A stretch of DNA of 64,000 nucleotides, from the NCBI RefSeq assembly GCF_000005505.3, contig NC_016135.3, positions 10,820,613 to 10,884,612 on the forward strand, written 5' to 3'. The stretch's first letter is position 1; each line of letters starts with the position of its first letter. Below the pieces are notes generated by a model that saw only the letters and a list, made by a program, of their open reading frames with translations, searched no databases and was not told where the DNA came from. This document shows, piece by piece, positions 47,406 to 59,542 of this stretch. The DNA is from Brachypodium distachyon. Taxonomy: Eukaryota; Streptophyta; Magnoliopsida; Poales; Poaceae. Made by a program: the position numbers and the translations under genes.

Positions 47406-50400
47406 CTATGCTCCATCCGTGACGGCCTGCTTCGAGGTACTGATGTATAGAACTGCACTCAAATGACAAGAATCGTAAGAAGGTTCAAAACCAAGCATGA
47501 TGTAAGAAGAAGAAAAAGCAGGGGGCACTGGAGTTTGAAATCTAGGGTATTACCATTGTTGCCCCTTATGAAAGCATCGCCGTATTTGTTCTTCAGTTGG
47601 CCGTTCACATACTCCTCAGTTTGCTCCATTGCGATGTTCATGTAACCATCCAGACAAGCCAGGATACCTGGTCACGACCAGACGCCACTTTTACTAATTG
47701 AAGAAAAAGCACAATCTAGATAAGAGCAGCTTCCACGAGAAACCCAGCTTCAATTCAAGGTTAAGCATTGACATAAATAGAGGACTATCATGTACCCTAA
47801 TTATCATCATTTTTTATGGGGATGCTGACCACTTAGCTCAGTTAGCTGGATGAGAAAAGGTAGAAGAGGCAGCATTTGCTAACACTAGAAATTTAGCGCG
47901 AGGATTTTTTTTATTTTGTTCACATCATAAAACGAGTTGGTACATATAACACATAAGCTATACATCCAAGCATGGGCATTGGCACAGGAATTGCAAATGC
48001 AATAGTGATGTTCGTAGAAGGGATTGGATATTTTTGGAGGTGACATTTGTAACTTGATTTATTCAAAATATCCACTACAGAAAGTAAAGAGAGATTAGTA
48101 TTGTACTCCCTCCGTCCCATATTAAGTGCCGAAATATTACATGTATCTAGATGTATTTTATTATATAGATACGTCTATTTTTAGACAAATTTGAGTCACT
48201 TAACATGGGACGGAGGGAGTAGCATCCAATCTTTACTCCTACAAATATTTAAGTAGGTGTTGACGGCCCATCTCCACCAAGATAACTCCCTGACTGGTTG
48301 GCCCATCTCTAAGCAATTCCACCATCTTGTTTTAGGGTTTCCAATTTTTACTCCTAAAATATTTCAGGAATTTTATGGTTTTGCTACTTATAAGTTGTGC
48401 TGTCTTTCCTAACTCAAAGTTTTTGTGGCCATGGATTTGTATGGACACTGATGTGCCACATGATTAGATTTTTTTCCTTCCACAGCAGATCAGCTAGTTT
48501 TTTTTTACACTTACAGTTTTACATTACCAAGTATGTGCCAACTATTTATTAGTGCAAATAGTGCGCACAAAGGCTTGAACAAGAATCAAGTGAAGCAAGG
48601 GTAGGTCAGCAGCTTGACCATTAACCATTGTGCTTGTGATGTACAATTTCATCTTGGCAAGGTTATGCACTCGGTGATACCATTTATCATCTTGCTCTTC
48701 CAAGTGGTAAATGGTTCTTACTCCCTCATTTTCAGTTTGTAAGTTCTATCTCAAAAATCCAAAAAAATCAGTTTGTAATCCCATTTGCTTTGGGAATAGG
48801 CAAAATTAATTACATCTACACTAATTTCTGTGTAATTTTGGTTCCCAAATGTGCAACCAACCAATGCATGAAGGAGAGAGGTATGCATTAATACTTAGCC
48901 TACCACTTAATTAGGTGCTCGTTGGTTACTGTAATTTTTGAGATAGGCCTTACAAACTGAAAAGGAGGAAGTAACTTGACCCTAAAGTCTATACGGCTGA
49001 CCAACTGCCAATGTTACACTATAGAAGTGACGGGCAGAATATCTCCAAATAGCTATGCTCTTTGAGAGCTATTTGCCTTAGGTAGAGCTAGAGATATATA
49101 TCATATATTTGCTATTCCATTAGGTGCCCTTGTCTCAAAATAATATGCTAATTCTGAATCCTATTTAACTACAGGGCCCCCAAATATACCAATTAATAAG
49201 TTTAAACTATGAGAAAACCTACCAAGAGACCCAATCTTTCTGCTTTCCAATACTCTAGCATCCATATTTCTTGGTGATTAAGTACATCATATGAAAAAAA
49301 ATGTCATATGGTTATCAATTTATCATACTCCCTCCTTTTCACCAAGGTTGGCGTATTTTGTTTCGTTAAGACAAGGCTTTGACCAATGAAAACTCTATTG
49401 ATATGCGTTTTTTCATACATGAAATTTATATCAATGGATTCGTCTTTAAAAGTTCTTGCTAATGATCATGATTTCAGATCATATAACTTACATATTAATA
49501 GAGTAATTATTGGTCAACGTCTTGTCTTAATGAAACAAAATACGCAAATCTTTGTGATAAGGAGGGAGTATTATGGTTACTTGAACATGCATTACTATTT
49601 TTGTTTCTTAAAACAGTATTGCACTTGGCTTATGTGGCTTATCTTGTGTGCATATTTATCATTACTTTAATTTGATATAAAAACACGATAATGAATAGTC
49701 ATTGTGTTCTGTAGCGTTTCGGGGACATCACTGTGAAAAAACGCTATTTCAAACCTTACTTTTACGTTTCAAAATCCAAAATGGCATCAGTGACTTTTGC
49801 CACTATGTTATGGAAATTTGATACTCCCTCCGTTCCATAATTCTTGTCTCAAATTTGCCCAAAAATGGATGTACCTATTCCTAAAAAGTGTCTAGATACA
49901 TGTAAGATTTCGACAAGAATTATGGAACGGAGGGAGTACTACAAAATATTCAATCGTAAGTATACTTTGTGACCATGGAATGGTAAAGCTATTAATTTTG
50001 ATTAAATGAAAAAGAAACTTTAATCCATTTGGAGTTTTTTTTTTTGCGAATGGTCACGGTAAGAAAGGAATTGTTTAATTTGGGCTCTGCTATAAGCTAT
50101 CACATGCAACGGGAAACAGAGAGAGATATACGAGTCTGTTTTTGATATCTAATACCTTATACCTACAGGTAACTAATTTCAAGAAAAGAAATAGAGATAA
50201 GTAGGGTGCGGGTGCTTAAAACCGTCCACTTGCCAGAAAGACTAGTGTAGTAGTGTACCAATTAAAAGTGAGTTGCATGGCTTGTGCGTGTGCAGAAAGC
50301 ATTTAATTACCATCGCAGTGTCTGTGCCGTTCGCTTTTTCTTTACCGAGCTACATCCACACTTGATTTATTGCACGCATAAACTCTCGGGCAGAGGACAT

Positions 50401-52207
50401 GACGCGTGCATCGGATAGTACACCGACTTAGTGATCCAATTATTTCTGGGTACAAGTATTTATCCTCTTGCTCTTCCACTGTCTACTTGCACAAAAGTTT
50501 ACGATTAGCACCAAGAGGTCAGGAAGAGTAAGAGAATAGACATTTGCCTACAAAACATTGGATTACTGAGTTGCCATACTAGTAGGTGTATGTGTCATGT
50601 CTTCAATACGAGTAGGTAGATGTGAAGATAAATCAAGTGCTTATGTAGCTCAATAAAAAATGAAAGTTGTCAGTTAAACTAGCCTTAAATCCTTTACTTT
50701 TCAAAATTAAATGCCTTCTTCTCACACTCCATGCTGCTCACTTTTATCTCCTATAAATCGATGTCGGGATCAATCTCTACGGCAAGTAGGAAACTTAGCC
50801 CAGTAGGCAGTAGCACGCTCTAAGTAAAGGAAGAGGTAGTAGGAACTAGATGCAGAGCTGAGAGTCAGCACACGTCAGGCAAGTATGCACCTTAACTCCA
50901 AGAGCTTGTCTATCTGATTTGATCTTCACCTTTCTTTACTATATTTTATTTCATGTTAGTCACCTAATTCATGAATGTCAACTGCAGCAAGTTTTCACAT
51001 GCTAACGAAATATGCATGCGTCTCATTAGTCTGTGGAAAGGGCTCATGACCTACTGAAGACACATTTCTTGGTGTTATTTACTTATTTCACTTTAAAAAA
51101 TCCTTATAGGCTTCATCTTGTAGAACCCTAGTGTCACTGTACAGATCACAGTCCAGGTATTGGTCACGGTTCCATAGGAGCGCCTAGTAAAGAAAGTCAA
51201 GGTAGTTGTGTCTTAGGGGGCCAAACAGCCCTGTACTTCTGGAGTGTTGGAGTTCTTGTGGGGGTTGTTGACATCGCAGTACCCCCTCTAAAATGTATAC
51301 AAGTGTGAAATTTGATCCTGGTCATATGTGACAGCAGTTTATTCTTTTCCTACTCAAGAATCTAGTTACCTCTGCCGTTCTGTTATTCTTGCTAAATTGC
51401 TAAAGGTTGTAATCTGATATTCTTGTGCACGCTTGCTGTGCATAACCTCGCACTCATTCCAACTTATCTAAATCAGTATGTTTTGTACAGGAAGGGAACT
51501 GAATGCCATTTACTTTCACAAAGAGTAGCCTGTGTGTGGCAGTGTGGTCAAAAACAATACACGTTTCTTTCAAATAGGTTCTGATGAATCATAAACATGT
51601 ACTCCCTCCGATCCATAAATAGTGTCACTTATTTTGTACTAAGTTAGTACAAATTTGTACCAAGTGTGCGACCTTTTTTATGGATCGGAGGGAGTATAGA
51701 ATTTAGGCTCACGAGTTTATAATCTTAGCTTTATAGACGTGTGGTTGCTGTTATGCTGGGCCCTTGTTTGGGGCGTGACATGACGACGGTTTTCTCCCTA
51801 GTCCCTAGAAGGCATCTGCTCGGCTGCTCCTGGCTCGCAAGCACATACGGCAACAAAGGGGAGGACCAGGATGACTAATTGCAAGCTCGTTCTTCCTCCA
51901 GCCATAGGCTTCACGAACTCAAAGATTCCGATTATAGGCAAGCATTACGTTACGTAATCCAAGGCGTTCCCCGGAACCCTAATTTATCTCAACTGAAATC
52001 ACTAAATCGCGCACAAATAAGAGAATGTCCTGCGCTCCTAGGGTTGTAGAAACAAGAGAGCGGAGGAGAGATACCTCGGTAGTCGACGCCGGAATTGAGC
52101 TTGACGACGACGGGGCGGCCCCTGATCGACTTGAGGAAGTCCGACGGCGTCTTCACCGCCCCACCTCCTCCGCCGCTGCCGGACTTGTCCGCGCCGCCGG
52201 TGCTCAT
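47406..52207 (-). CDS. LSM6: LSM6, U6 snRNA-associated Sm-like protein, 3 exons
   Basis: Exons on -: 52207-52075, 47667-47554 and 47452-47406. They sum to 294 nt, or 97 aa. The first exon gives a Gly-rich start followed by the Sm1 motif (TPSDFLKSIRGRPVVVKLNS, then GVDYRG). The second gives LDGYMNIAMEQTEEYVNG and AFIRGNN, and the third VLYISTSKQAVTDGA with the stop. LSM6 is a ring subunit shared by the nuclear LSM2-8 complex (binds the U6 3' oligo-U tail, splicing) and the cytoplasmic LSM1-7 complex (mRNA decapping). Length matches plant LSM6. Intron 1 is 4407 bp (47668-52074), very long for such a gene, and holds at least five Stowaway elements. The two short downstream exons are the weakest part by size, but their protein match is close. 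Confidence 0.93.
48106..48219. mobile_element. Stowaway MITE in LSM6 intron 1
   Basis: CTCCCTCCGTCCCATATTAA left end and its near complement at the right, TA on both sides, 114 bp. Internal AAATATTACATGTATCTAGA is shared with other copies here. Confidence 0.9.
48721..48971. mobile_element. Stowaway-like MITE in LSM6 intron 1
   Basis: CTCCCTCATTTTCAGTTTGT at the left. The right end complements to CTTCCTCCTTTTCAGTTTGT. TA on both sides. 251 bp, a different family from the 112-bp copies. Confidence 0.8.
49328..49568. mobile_element. Stowaway-like MITE in LSM6 intron 1
   Basis: CTCCCTCCTTTTCACCAAG at the left and ...TTTGTGATAAGGAGGGAG at the right, TA on both sides, 241 bp. Internal inverted halves share GACAAGGCTTTGACCAAT-like words. 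Confidence 0.82.
49824..49936. mobile_element. Stowaway MITE in LSM6 intron 1
   Basis: Near-perfect ends CTCCCTCCGTTCCATAATTC and complement, TA duplications, 113 bp. It is almost the reverse complement of the copy at 38053-38165, so both come from one family. Confidence 0.92.
50700..51320 (+). other. Possible internal transcription start within LSM6 intron 1
   Basis: On +, antisense to LSM6, CTCCTATAAATCGATG places a TATAAAT box at 50752-50758. About 30 bp downstream begins A/G-rich sequence and a GGCAAGTATG donor-like site at about 50880. No protein is encoded and no stable hairpin was recognised. This is a weak hint of a non-coding transcript. Confidence 0.2.
51602..51694. mobile_element. 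Stowaway MITE in LSM6 intron 1
   Basis: CTCCCTCCGATCCATAAATA left and complementary right end TTTATGGATCGGAGGGAG, TA on both sides, 93 bp. Confidence 0.9.
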
Positions 52208-52443
52208 CTCTCTCTGGCTCTCGGCTCGTGTGGGTGGAAGCGCGAGGGTTTGGTCGTGGGCTTGGTTGGGCTGAGCTGGGTGGGTTTCAGCTTTCAGCCT
52301 TTGAAGGCTTTGGCCTGTTGCCCTGTTGGTTAGAGTTCGAGAAGAACGAGTTCGGTGGACCTAGAGGTCCCAGACTGATCACGTCTGTATATCCAGTCCA
52401 GTTGTGGGTTCGCATCTGGCAATTGCAGGTAATTTGGGGGCAA

Positions 52444-53136
52444 GGATTATGCTTCTGTACGTCTTCCCCAGCATAGAAACCTAGCCGCCGCCATCTTCGA
52501 GAAAGTTTCGCCCTCTGGTGGTTTTCCTCGTCTCTCACGGCCGATCTGGCGTTGAGAGACGAGAAGAACCACGGATCAACGTCTGGCATCTTATTTGCTA
52601 GCTTCTTTTGTTAAGTTTGTGTGTTCTTTTCGGTGGCGTCTTGACGATGGCGATGTTGTCGTCTAGAAGATTGTTGTGCTGGTTTCTTTTTTGTTCTGAT
52701 GTAGCCGTTGCAACCTATGCCATGAAATCAGTGGTTCTCATTACACGTCTTTTCTTGTTTTTGATCTTTGTCCTTGTTGATTCTTCGATGGAGAAGCGGT
52801 TTGACAGTTTGTCTTGCAAGGGGTATGTCCCCCAGTCATGGCACGTTGAATGATCTTATGTTCTATCATTTGAGGTGGCGGGTCATGCAGTTCTTCAAAA
52901 CTTTTGAATTAGTTCAGCTTGTGCAAGCATGGTATTCATCAATTTTGTCGACGTATACGTGAAGATGCATCAAGATGTGAAGGGTAGATCAAGATAAATT
53001 TAATTCAAATGACTACAATAATAGAGCTTATAGTTTTGTTGAGTATCGGTGTTGTTTTGTGTTCGTTCGTGTATCGATCTTTTGTACTACTTGTTCTTGA
53101 ATTAATAAAGCCAGATCGTTGTTTTTAAAAAAAGAA
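52444..53136 (+). mobile_element. 693-bp non-autonomous retroposon with 15-bp TSD, upstream of LSM6
   Basis: Perfect direct repeats GTAATTTGGGGGCAA lie at 52429-52443 and 53137-53151. The insert starts with a GC-rich leader including CCTAGCCGCCGCC and ends with AATAAAGCC...TTTTTAAAAAAAGAA. That is the layout of plant L1-derived elements that keep the 5' leader and 3' tail but have lost the coding body. No frame encodes reverse transcriptase. It begins 237 bp upstream of the LSM6 start codon, in opposite orientation to the gene. Confidence 0.82.
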
Positions 53137-53151
53137 GTAATTTGGGGGCAA

Positions 53152-55713
53152 ATCCGAGTAATTAGGAAGTGAGAACCTTGGAAATTGCAGCTCCACCAAA
53201 TTATAGTTGGTAGTGGTGCCTAGCAAGAGTGACAACTCTTCGATACTGGCAAAGATCAAATCAAACGAACCTCGACAGTGTAGCTCTAACTCAACCCCTC
53301 TACCTCGAGCCGGTGCTGGCCTTGATCGACACGGTGTTTATAGACTAAATTCCCCAAGAGAGCTTCCTCGAACCCAGGTCGACCTTAGTTGAAAACGAAT
53401 CCTTGAGATCAAATCCTAGAGGAGAGCACTCTAGCCCTTAAGTGGGGCTCAATGAGTACATCCCACACATGGAGATAGTTTACATTCGCTAGGGGTTCAT
53501 GGCAAACTACTATGGCTGGCCCTTGGTAGAAGGCAAGTGAACGCAAAGGTAGGAAAAAAATTCTTGGCACATTGCTTTATGGTGAACATGTGGGAAGATG
53601 GATGGTCCATCATTCATGGCATGAACGTTTACTTATTGATTTCTTTTGATTGTTGTTATGTAGGCTTGATCATGCCTTGTTAACATGTTGAATTGAGTAG
53701 GAAGATGTTGATTTGCTTTTCACCACATAAAAGATTTAAGGCCGGTACATATAAGAAATTTATTTTACCACAACAAGTTGGTACAACATAAGACCGAAAA
53801 TCCTCACATCCACGGTTCAAACATAGTTCCACGAGAAAAGAAATTGGAAACTTTTACTTAATTTTGTACAGCCACGAAGCAACGGTTCGATAACATGTAT
53901 TTTGGTGGGTGTGTCCCAACGAGAGTGTATTCATCGGTGTAAGATTATCACCTCTTGGGATGGGTGACTCATGCATGTTGTGGTTAGTTTATTTGTGCAA
54001 GTGTTGTTTTCTGCATTCTCTTATCTGGGTGAACGGCAACATGTGATTGTCAGAGCTAGAGTTTGCTTCCACTTTGTAGTGTTTTTGGTGTAGTTGTTGA
54101 GTTTTTCCTTTTCGGTTCTTGATTCTGTTTTTTTTTTGGCAAGATTCTGCTTCTTTTTCATATTTGTACTCCTCCGTATTTCATGACGGAGGGAGTAGCA
54201 TCTTTACTTGATCGATAAAATCCGATCGTTGCAGCAGCAGTAGAGCCAGAGATCCCATTTTTGGCGAGCTCTAATCTGATGCGAACAACGTACGTGTTGA
54301 TGTTGCATGTGCCCCTGGACTTCTTTAATCTTTAATGGATCAATCATGTGAGCCTCTACTCCGTCATACTAATGAAGTATGTGCCTCCCCAATCTCGATC
54401 ATCGAACCAATCATGTGATCAACATCATCGATCGATGAAGTTTAACTTTGATTTATTTTTTAATGCCTGCCCGTTTTGAAATTAGTTTTTTTCAATAGTT
54501 GTTCAATTATCCACAAAAAAATAGTGTTGTGTACCACTACTACTAGTGTATGGATTGCTTGGATTTGCAACTCACTTTTTCTGTTTTTGCAGTATCGATT
54601 CTGTCGCACCTAGATTTTTAGTCCATGCTTCGCCCCTGGATCGTTGGTCTTTTGGAGTTCCTTTGAGACGGGGGGAGGTTAAATAGAGCAGATAATGTCC
54701 CTAGCGACAAAAACTTTGTTTAATAGCGACGGGCAGATGGCCAACTTTTGCAGTCATATAATGAGAGCCATATAATCTTTTTGACAGAGACTCGAGGATT
54801 CACGGATTTGTCCTCCTCCTCACGGAGTCGTGGTCGTGTATTAAAACAAAACGCACTCACCGGCACCGGCCATCATTTCATTGCTAAAAGAATAGTATAC
54901 ACTCGTGCAAGACGGACATGGTGATGTCTGCTCGTACTCAGTAGTACAACCTGTTTATCTTATTCTGAGCACGGGGAAAAAATAACCAACGAGAACGGCT
55001 CTTGGGCGCGGCAGCGAGCCGCACGTTGCGATTGCAGGCCAGGCCCGAACGAGCGCTGACAAGGGACGCCTGCCTCACTTACCCTGTTTTCGTCCACCGC
55101 TCTATCTTTACTGGGTTCCTTTTCTACCCTTCTCACCGCCAGTGGACCGAAGCTGCTCCAGGGTCCCGCGTATCAGTGATGATACAGGAGTAGTTGAGTG
55201 TCTTCTGGAGTGACACTCCTTGCGCGGTTTCGTCGCCGCCGCTACTGTAAAGTTTGATCGGACTTATCTTCTGGGCTAACAGTGCATGACTTGTGGGCTC
55301 AGCATGAGGGGAGACCCCATCCGTCGGTGGAGCCCTGGCTCTTGTTTCACGTCGACCTTTTCGAGCGGACCCCACCACACGCCAAGTGACACCACATAAA
55401 TGGAACACGTGTCCGCAAAACAAAATCCCAGAATCCCGACGGGCACCCACCTACACACCTCGATCCTCACACGCCAAGTCAGCAGGTGGAGCTTATCTCT
55501 GATCTAGGGGCCCAACAGAAAGGCGTGACCCGCATGTCATCGTACTTATCTTAGGATTAGCACGCCATTACTCCTCCCAAATACGAGTCCAGTGTGCCGT
55601 CCGTCCATTTCCCAAATAAGTATGACTCCCAACCATGACCCGTCGCATCGCCATTCTCGAGTCGCCTCCGCTGTCTCTCCACTCTCACTCAGTGAGGCTG
55701 CAACGGGGACGCC
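53152..55713. other. Intergenic region, ending in the ALS promoter
   Basis: 53200-53480 is richer in GC and resembles a retrotransposon fragment, but no ends could be set. A direct repeat GATTCTG (54121-54127, 54143-54149) encloses TTTTTTTTTTGGCAA, another possible micro-insertion. The last 300-400 bp before 55714 contain C/T-rich leader sequence (CTGTCTCTCCACTCTCACTC) and must hold the ALS promoter; no clear TATA box is seen. Confidence 0.45.
54169..54195. mobile_element. 27-bp Stowaway remnant (ends only)
   Basis: CTCCTCCGT and ACGGAGGGAG face each other with only eight bases between and TA on both sides. This is a Stowaway that lost nearly its whole interior. Confidence 0.65.
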
Positions 55714-57654
55714 ATGGCCCCGGCCGCCGCCGCCGCCGCCATCGCCACGGGCATCCCGCTCAAACCGCACCACCAATGCGAAAGCCGCAACCACCACCAC
55801 TTTCCCCTCCCCGCGACGGGTTCCCGGGGCCTCCACGCCACGCGCTTGAGGTGCTCGACGGTATCCCCCACCACGACATCCACCTCCGCTCCGGCCGCGC
55901 CTCTCCGGCCGTCGGCGCCCACGGAGCCACGGAAGGGCGCGGACATCCTCGTGGAGGCCCTCGAGCGGTGCGGCGTTCGCGACGTGTTCGGCTACCCGGG
56001 CGGCGCGTCCATGGAGATCCACCAGGCGCTCACGCGCTCCCCCACGATCCGCAACCACCTGCTCCGCCACGAGCAGGGCGAGTCCTTCGCCGCGTCGGGG
56101 TACGCGCGCGCCTCCGGCCGCCCCGGCGTCTGCGTCGCCACCTCCGGCCCCGGCGCCACCAACCTCGTCTCCGCGCTCGCCGACGCGCTGCTTGACTCCA
56201 TCCCGCTCGTCGCCATCACCGGCCAGGTCCCGCGACGCATGATCGGGACCGACGCCTTTCAGGAGACGCCCATCGTCGAGGTTACCCGCTCAATCACCAA
56301 GCACAACTACCTGGTTCTCGACGTCGACGACATCCCCCGCATTGTCCAGGAGGCCTTCTTCCTCGCCTCGTCCGGTCGCCCTGGCCCGGTCCTGGTCGAC
56401 ATCCCCAAGGATGTCCAGCAGCAGATGGCTGTGCCGTGCTGGGAGACGCCCATACGCCTACCAGGCTACATTGCGCGCCTGCCCAAGCCGCCGTCCACCG
56501 ACCTGCTCGAGCAAGTGATACACCTTGTTGGCGAGGCTAGGAGACCCATCCTTTATGTCGGCGGTGGATGCTCTGCGTCTGCTGATGAGCTGCGTCGCTT
56601 CGTCGAGCTCACAGGCATCCCGGTGACAACTACTCTCATGGGTCTCGGAAATTTCCCCAGTGATGATCTCTTGTCTCTGCGCATGCTTGGGATGCACGGG
56701 ACAGTCTATGCAAATTATGCCGTGGATAAGGCTGACCTATTGCTTGCATTTGGTGTGCGATTTGATGATCGTGTGACCGGAAAAATCGAGGCGTTTGCGA
56801 GCAGGGCCAAGATTGTGCACATTGACATTGACCCGGCAGAGATTGGGAAGAACAAGCAGCCGCACATCTCCATCTGCGCAGATGTCAAGCTCGCTTTGCA
56901 GGGCATGAATGCGCTGCTGGAGTTGAGCACTGAACACAAAAGTTTTGACTTCAGTAATTGGTGCTCGGAGTTAGAGCAGAAAAAGAATGAGTTCCCACTG
57001 TCTTATAAAACATTTGGGGAAGCCATTCCACCACAATATGCCATCCAGGTGTTGGACGAGCTGACGAATGGGGAGGCAATCATTGCCACTGGTGTTGGGC
57101 AACATCAGATGTGGGCAGCTCAGTATTATACCTACAGAAGACCAAGACATTGGCTGTCATCTGCTGGGCTAGGGGCAATGGGGTTTGGGTTGCCGGCAGC
57201 TGCTGGTGCTGCAGTGGCCAATCCAGGTGTTACGGTTGTTGACATTGATGGGGATGGTAGCTTCCTGATGAACATTCAAGAGTTGGCGATGATACGGATC
57301 GAGAACCTCCCAGTGAAGGTCATTGTGCTGAACAACCAGCATTTGGGCATGGTGATGCAGTGGGAGGACAGGTTCTATAAGGCCAATCGAGCACACACGT
57401 ACCTGGGAAACCCAGAGAACGAGAGCGAGATATATCCAGACTTTGTCACAATTGCCAGAGGCTTTAACATCCCTGCGGTCCGTGTGGTGAAGAAGAGCCA
57501 AGTGCGTGCTGCCATCAAAGAGATGCTTGAGACACCAGGGCCGTACTTGCTGGACATTGTTGTGCCGCACCAGGAACATGTGTTGCCCATGATCCCAAGC
57601 GGTGGAGCTTTCAAGGACATGATCCTGGATGGCGATGGCCGGACTCGGTACTAG
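55714..57654 (+). CDS. ALS: Acetolactate (acetohydroxyacid) synthase, catalytic subunit, plastid
   Basis: A 646-aa intronless gene. It catalyses the first common step of valine, leucine and isoleucine synthesis, using ThDP, FAD and Mg2+, in plastids. Residues 1 to about 70 are a Ser/Thr/Pro/Ala-rich transit peptide; the mature part starts near [12 protein letters not shown]. Catalytic Glu is at 120 (HEQGE). The ThDP/Mg motif runs from GDGS (513-516) to NN (540-541). Numbering is 24 lower than Arabidopsis. Residues where herbicide-resistance changes are known are all in the sensitive state: Ala98 (122), Pro173 (197), Ala181 (205), Asp352 (376), Arg353 (377), Trp550 (574), Ser629 (653), Gly630 (654). 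The 5' third is very GC-rich, as usual for grass genes. No frameshift or missing residue is seen. An upstream out-of-frame ATG at 55635 could weaken translation. Confidence 0.98.
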   Translation: MAPAAAAAAIATGIPLKPHHQCESRNHHHFPLPATGSRGLHATRLRCSTVSPTTTSTSAPAAPLRPSAPTEPRKGADILVEALERCGVRDVFGYPGGASMEIHQALTRSPTIRNHLLRHEQGESFAASGYARASGRPGVCVATSGPGATNLVSALADALLDSIPLVAITGQVPRRMIGTDAFQETPIVEVTRSITKHNYLVLDVDDIPRIVQEAFFLASSGRPGPVLVDIPKDVQQQMAVPCWETPIRLPGYIARLPKPPSTDLLEQVIHLVGEARRPILYVGGGCSASADELRRFVELTGIPVTTTLMGLGNFPSDDLLSLRMLGMHGTVYANYAVDKADLLLAFGVRFDDRVTGKIEAFASRAKIVHIDIDPAEIGKNKQPHISICADVKLALQGMNALLELSTEHKSFDFSNWCSELEQKKNEFPLSYKTFGEAIPPQYAIQVLDELTNGEAIIATGVGQHQMWAAQYYTYRRPRHWLSSAGLGAMGFGLPAAAGAAVANPGVTVVDIDGDGSFLMNIQELAMIRIENLPVKVIVLNNQHLGMVMQWEDRFYKANRAHTYLGNPENESEIYPDFVTIARGFNIPAVRVVKKSQVRAAIKEMLETPGPYLLDIVVPHQEHVLPMIPSGGAFKDMILDGDGRTRY

Positions 57655-59542
57655 TCTTGATCCTGGTAAATGGTGTTCCCTTGCCTTGGCTCACAAAATA
57701 CAAGCTGTTAGAGTGGGATGATTCAAGCATTGGGAGCGTAATGTTTGTTTGTTCAGTTGCTAGGATCTTAGCCTGTGAGACTTTATGTTTTGCTAATCGG
57801 TTTGTTCATCGTGTTTGTTATGGGCAATCCTGGTTAGTTTGTACCTTGTACTCTACTTTATTGTGCGTAGTTGTATGGGATCATAAGCTAGTTAAAAGCT
57901 ATTATGCTACTGTGTTGTCCTAAATAAATCCATGCCCTTGTTTAACAAAGGCTTTAAGAGAAGAACATGCTGTTGCTCCCTATCAATTATTTTCGCTATC
58001 TCCAAATCACTTTTCAAAATCCATTTGAATGTCTTTACAATTCGAAGCGATTATGTTGTCATTTTGGAGAAGTAATTGTTCCCTGAAATGTAAGACCAAG
58101 AATCATGAGCATTTTTATGAGCGATTATTTGTTGAAACAAATTTTGGGGTTGGGGAATTCCTGCAAAGCCAGGATTGAGTAAGCCGGGAGGAGGTGGAAC
58201 AAATTTTGAGAGTCTTCAGCAATTAAGAGCTAAGACTGACAACCAATTGGGTCCCTGAAGAAAATGGGCGCCAGAATTTGTTCTCCAAGATATCCTATTC
58301 CAAATATCCCACTAGGGCAACAGAATAAATCCATCAATAGGAATGAGAATTCAATTTCAATGGACTGGAGATGGAGGTCAGCCTCTTTCATTCAGTAATT
58401 GTTCCCGTATTGGTCTCTCTTTGAGCCTTCAATGCTGCATCCCTAATAACTCTGTTATTACTGTTTGCTATGTTCTGCAGTTACCTTCAAAATGGGTCAT
58501 ATGAATGTTCATCAACATCGAGGATCTCGTAAAACTCGGCGATTTCATGGCTGACCACTTTCTCGGTTCTAATGGAGGTTGGGACAGCTTCCATGCATAT
58601 TTGTTTTATTTCGGTGGCTCTCTATGCAGTGCTGTTGATCTATGTCAGGTTTGTGTATTGCATGGATTGCATCTACAACAATATTTATGGCTGGATGAAA
58701 AATTGAAACATGTTATTGATAGTGAGCACATATTGTCTTTCTCTAGTTAAATCACATCTTTCAGCTGCAAACTCCGTACTTAATTTTGATAAAAAATTAA
58801 TTTATAAATATGATGCAATCAGAGAAAAGCTAGTAGGTAGCCAATCTCAATGGTCCTGCTTTTAAATGCTCAGCACACCTTGCGATGATCTTAGACGGAA
58901 CATTTTGCAATTCCAAACTTGAACTGTGAACACTCTGGAATCCTGGACTGCATCAATCTAAGAATTATGTGTTCGGTGCTTTTAGTAAACATCTCTGAAT
59001 CTGATGCTTATTGAGCTATTTCTGAAAGATCAGAATCATAGCAGGGTAGTAAGAAAGTAGTTACACGCTAATGGTGCCAACTGTACTATTTTCCCCTTTG
59101 AGTTCTCAAGATTGATTATTGCTGCAAATCACTATCTGTTATTTGATTTTGGTAGGCCAAGGTTTCTTCTTCCACTCCAATGCAAGCAGTATTATCAATA
59201 ACTCATTAAAAAAACTAAACATGTGGGTACACCTTTTTTCAGTTTTTTATTTGTCATTCCTTATTATGTCAAATGTACCCACAATTTTCTTGGTATTCTG
59301 CAGCTCACTGCTGTGCACAATTTTTCTTGATGAATTAATTTTGCAATTGTGATCTTGATTTTTTTGAGGAACATACAGTAGGTAGAAATGCCTACTGCAA
59401 TATTGTCATCTTGATTTGGGTGCATGATCCACTAATAAAACTTTAAAGGTATGCATTAAATAGTTTGTATGCATTACCTTTTGCAAGGGTAGTTTCTGTG
59501 CATCATTTCTCGTGAAACAGTCATAGTTTCCTACTTTGTCAT
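57655..59542. other. ALS 3' UTR and intergenic DNA
   Basis: The 3' UTR likely ends near 57920-57950 (AATAAATCC at about 57921). Farther on, only short frames without known domains occur, including an 81-codon frame at 58505-58750 that I do not regard as a gene. Confidence 0.45.

Noticed and set aside
50030..50070. T-run followed by GCGAATGG as another micro-insertion
   Set aside because: The tail form fits (TTCGCAAAA on -), but no flanking direct repeat is visible.
55635..56195. Alternative 186-codon frame overlapping ALS
   Set aside because: Pro/Arg-rich shadow of the GC-rich ALS 5' end.
58505..58750. 81-codon frame downstream of ALS
   Set aside because: No homology recognised, no splice partners and AT-rich non-coding surroundings.
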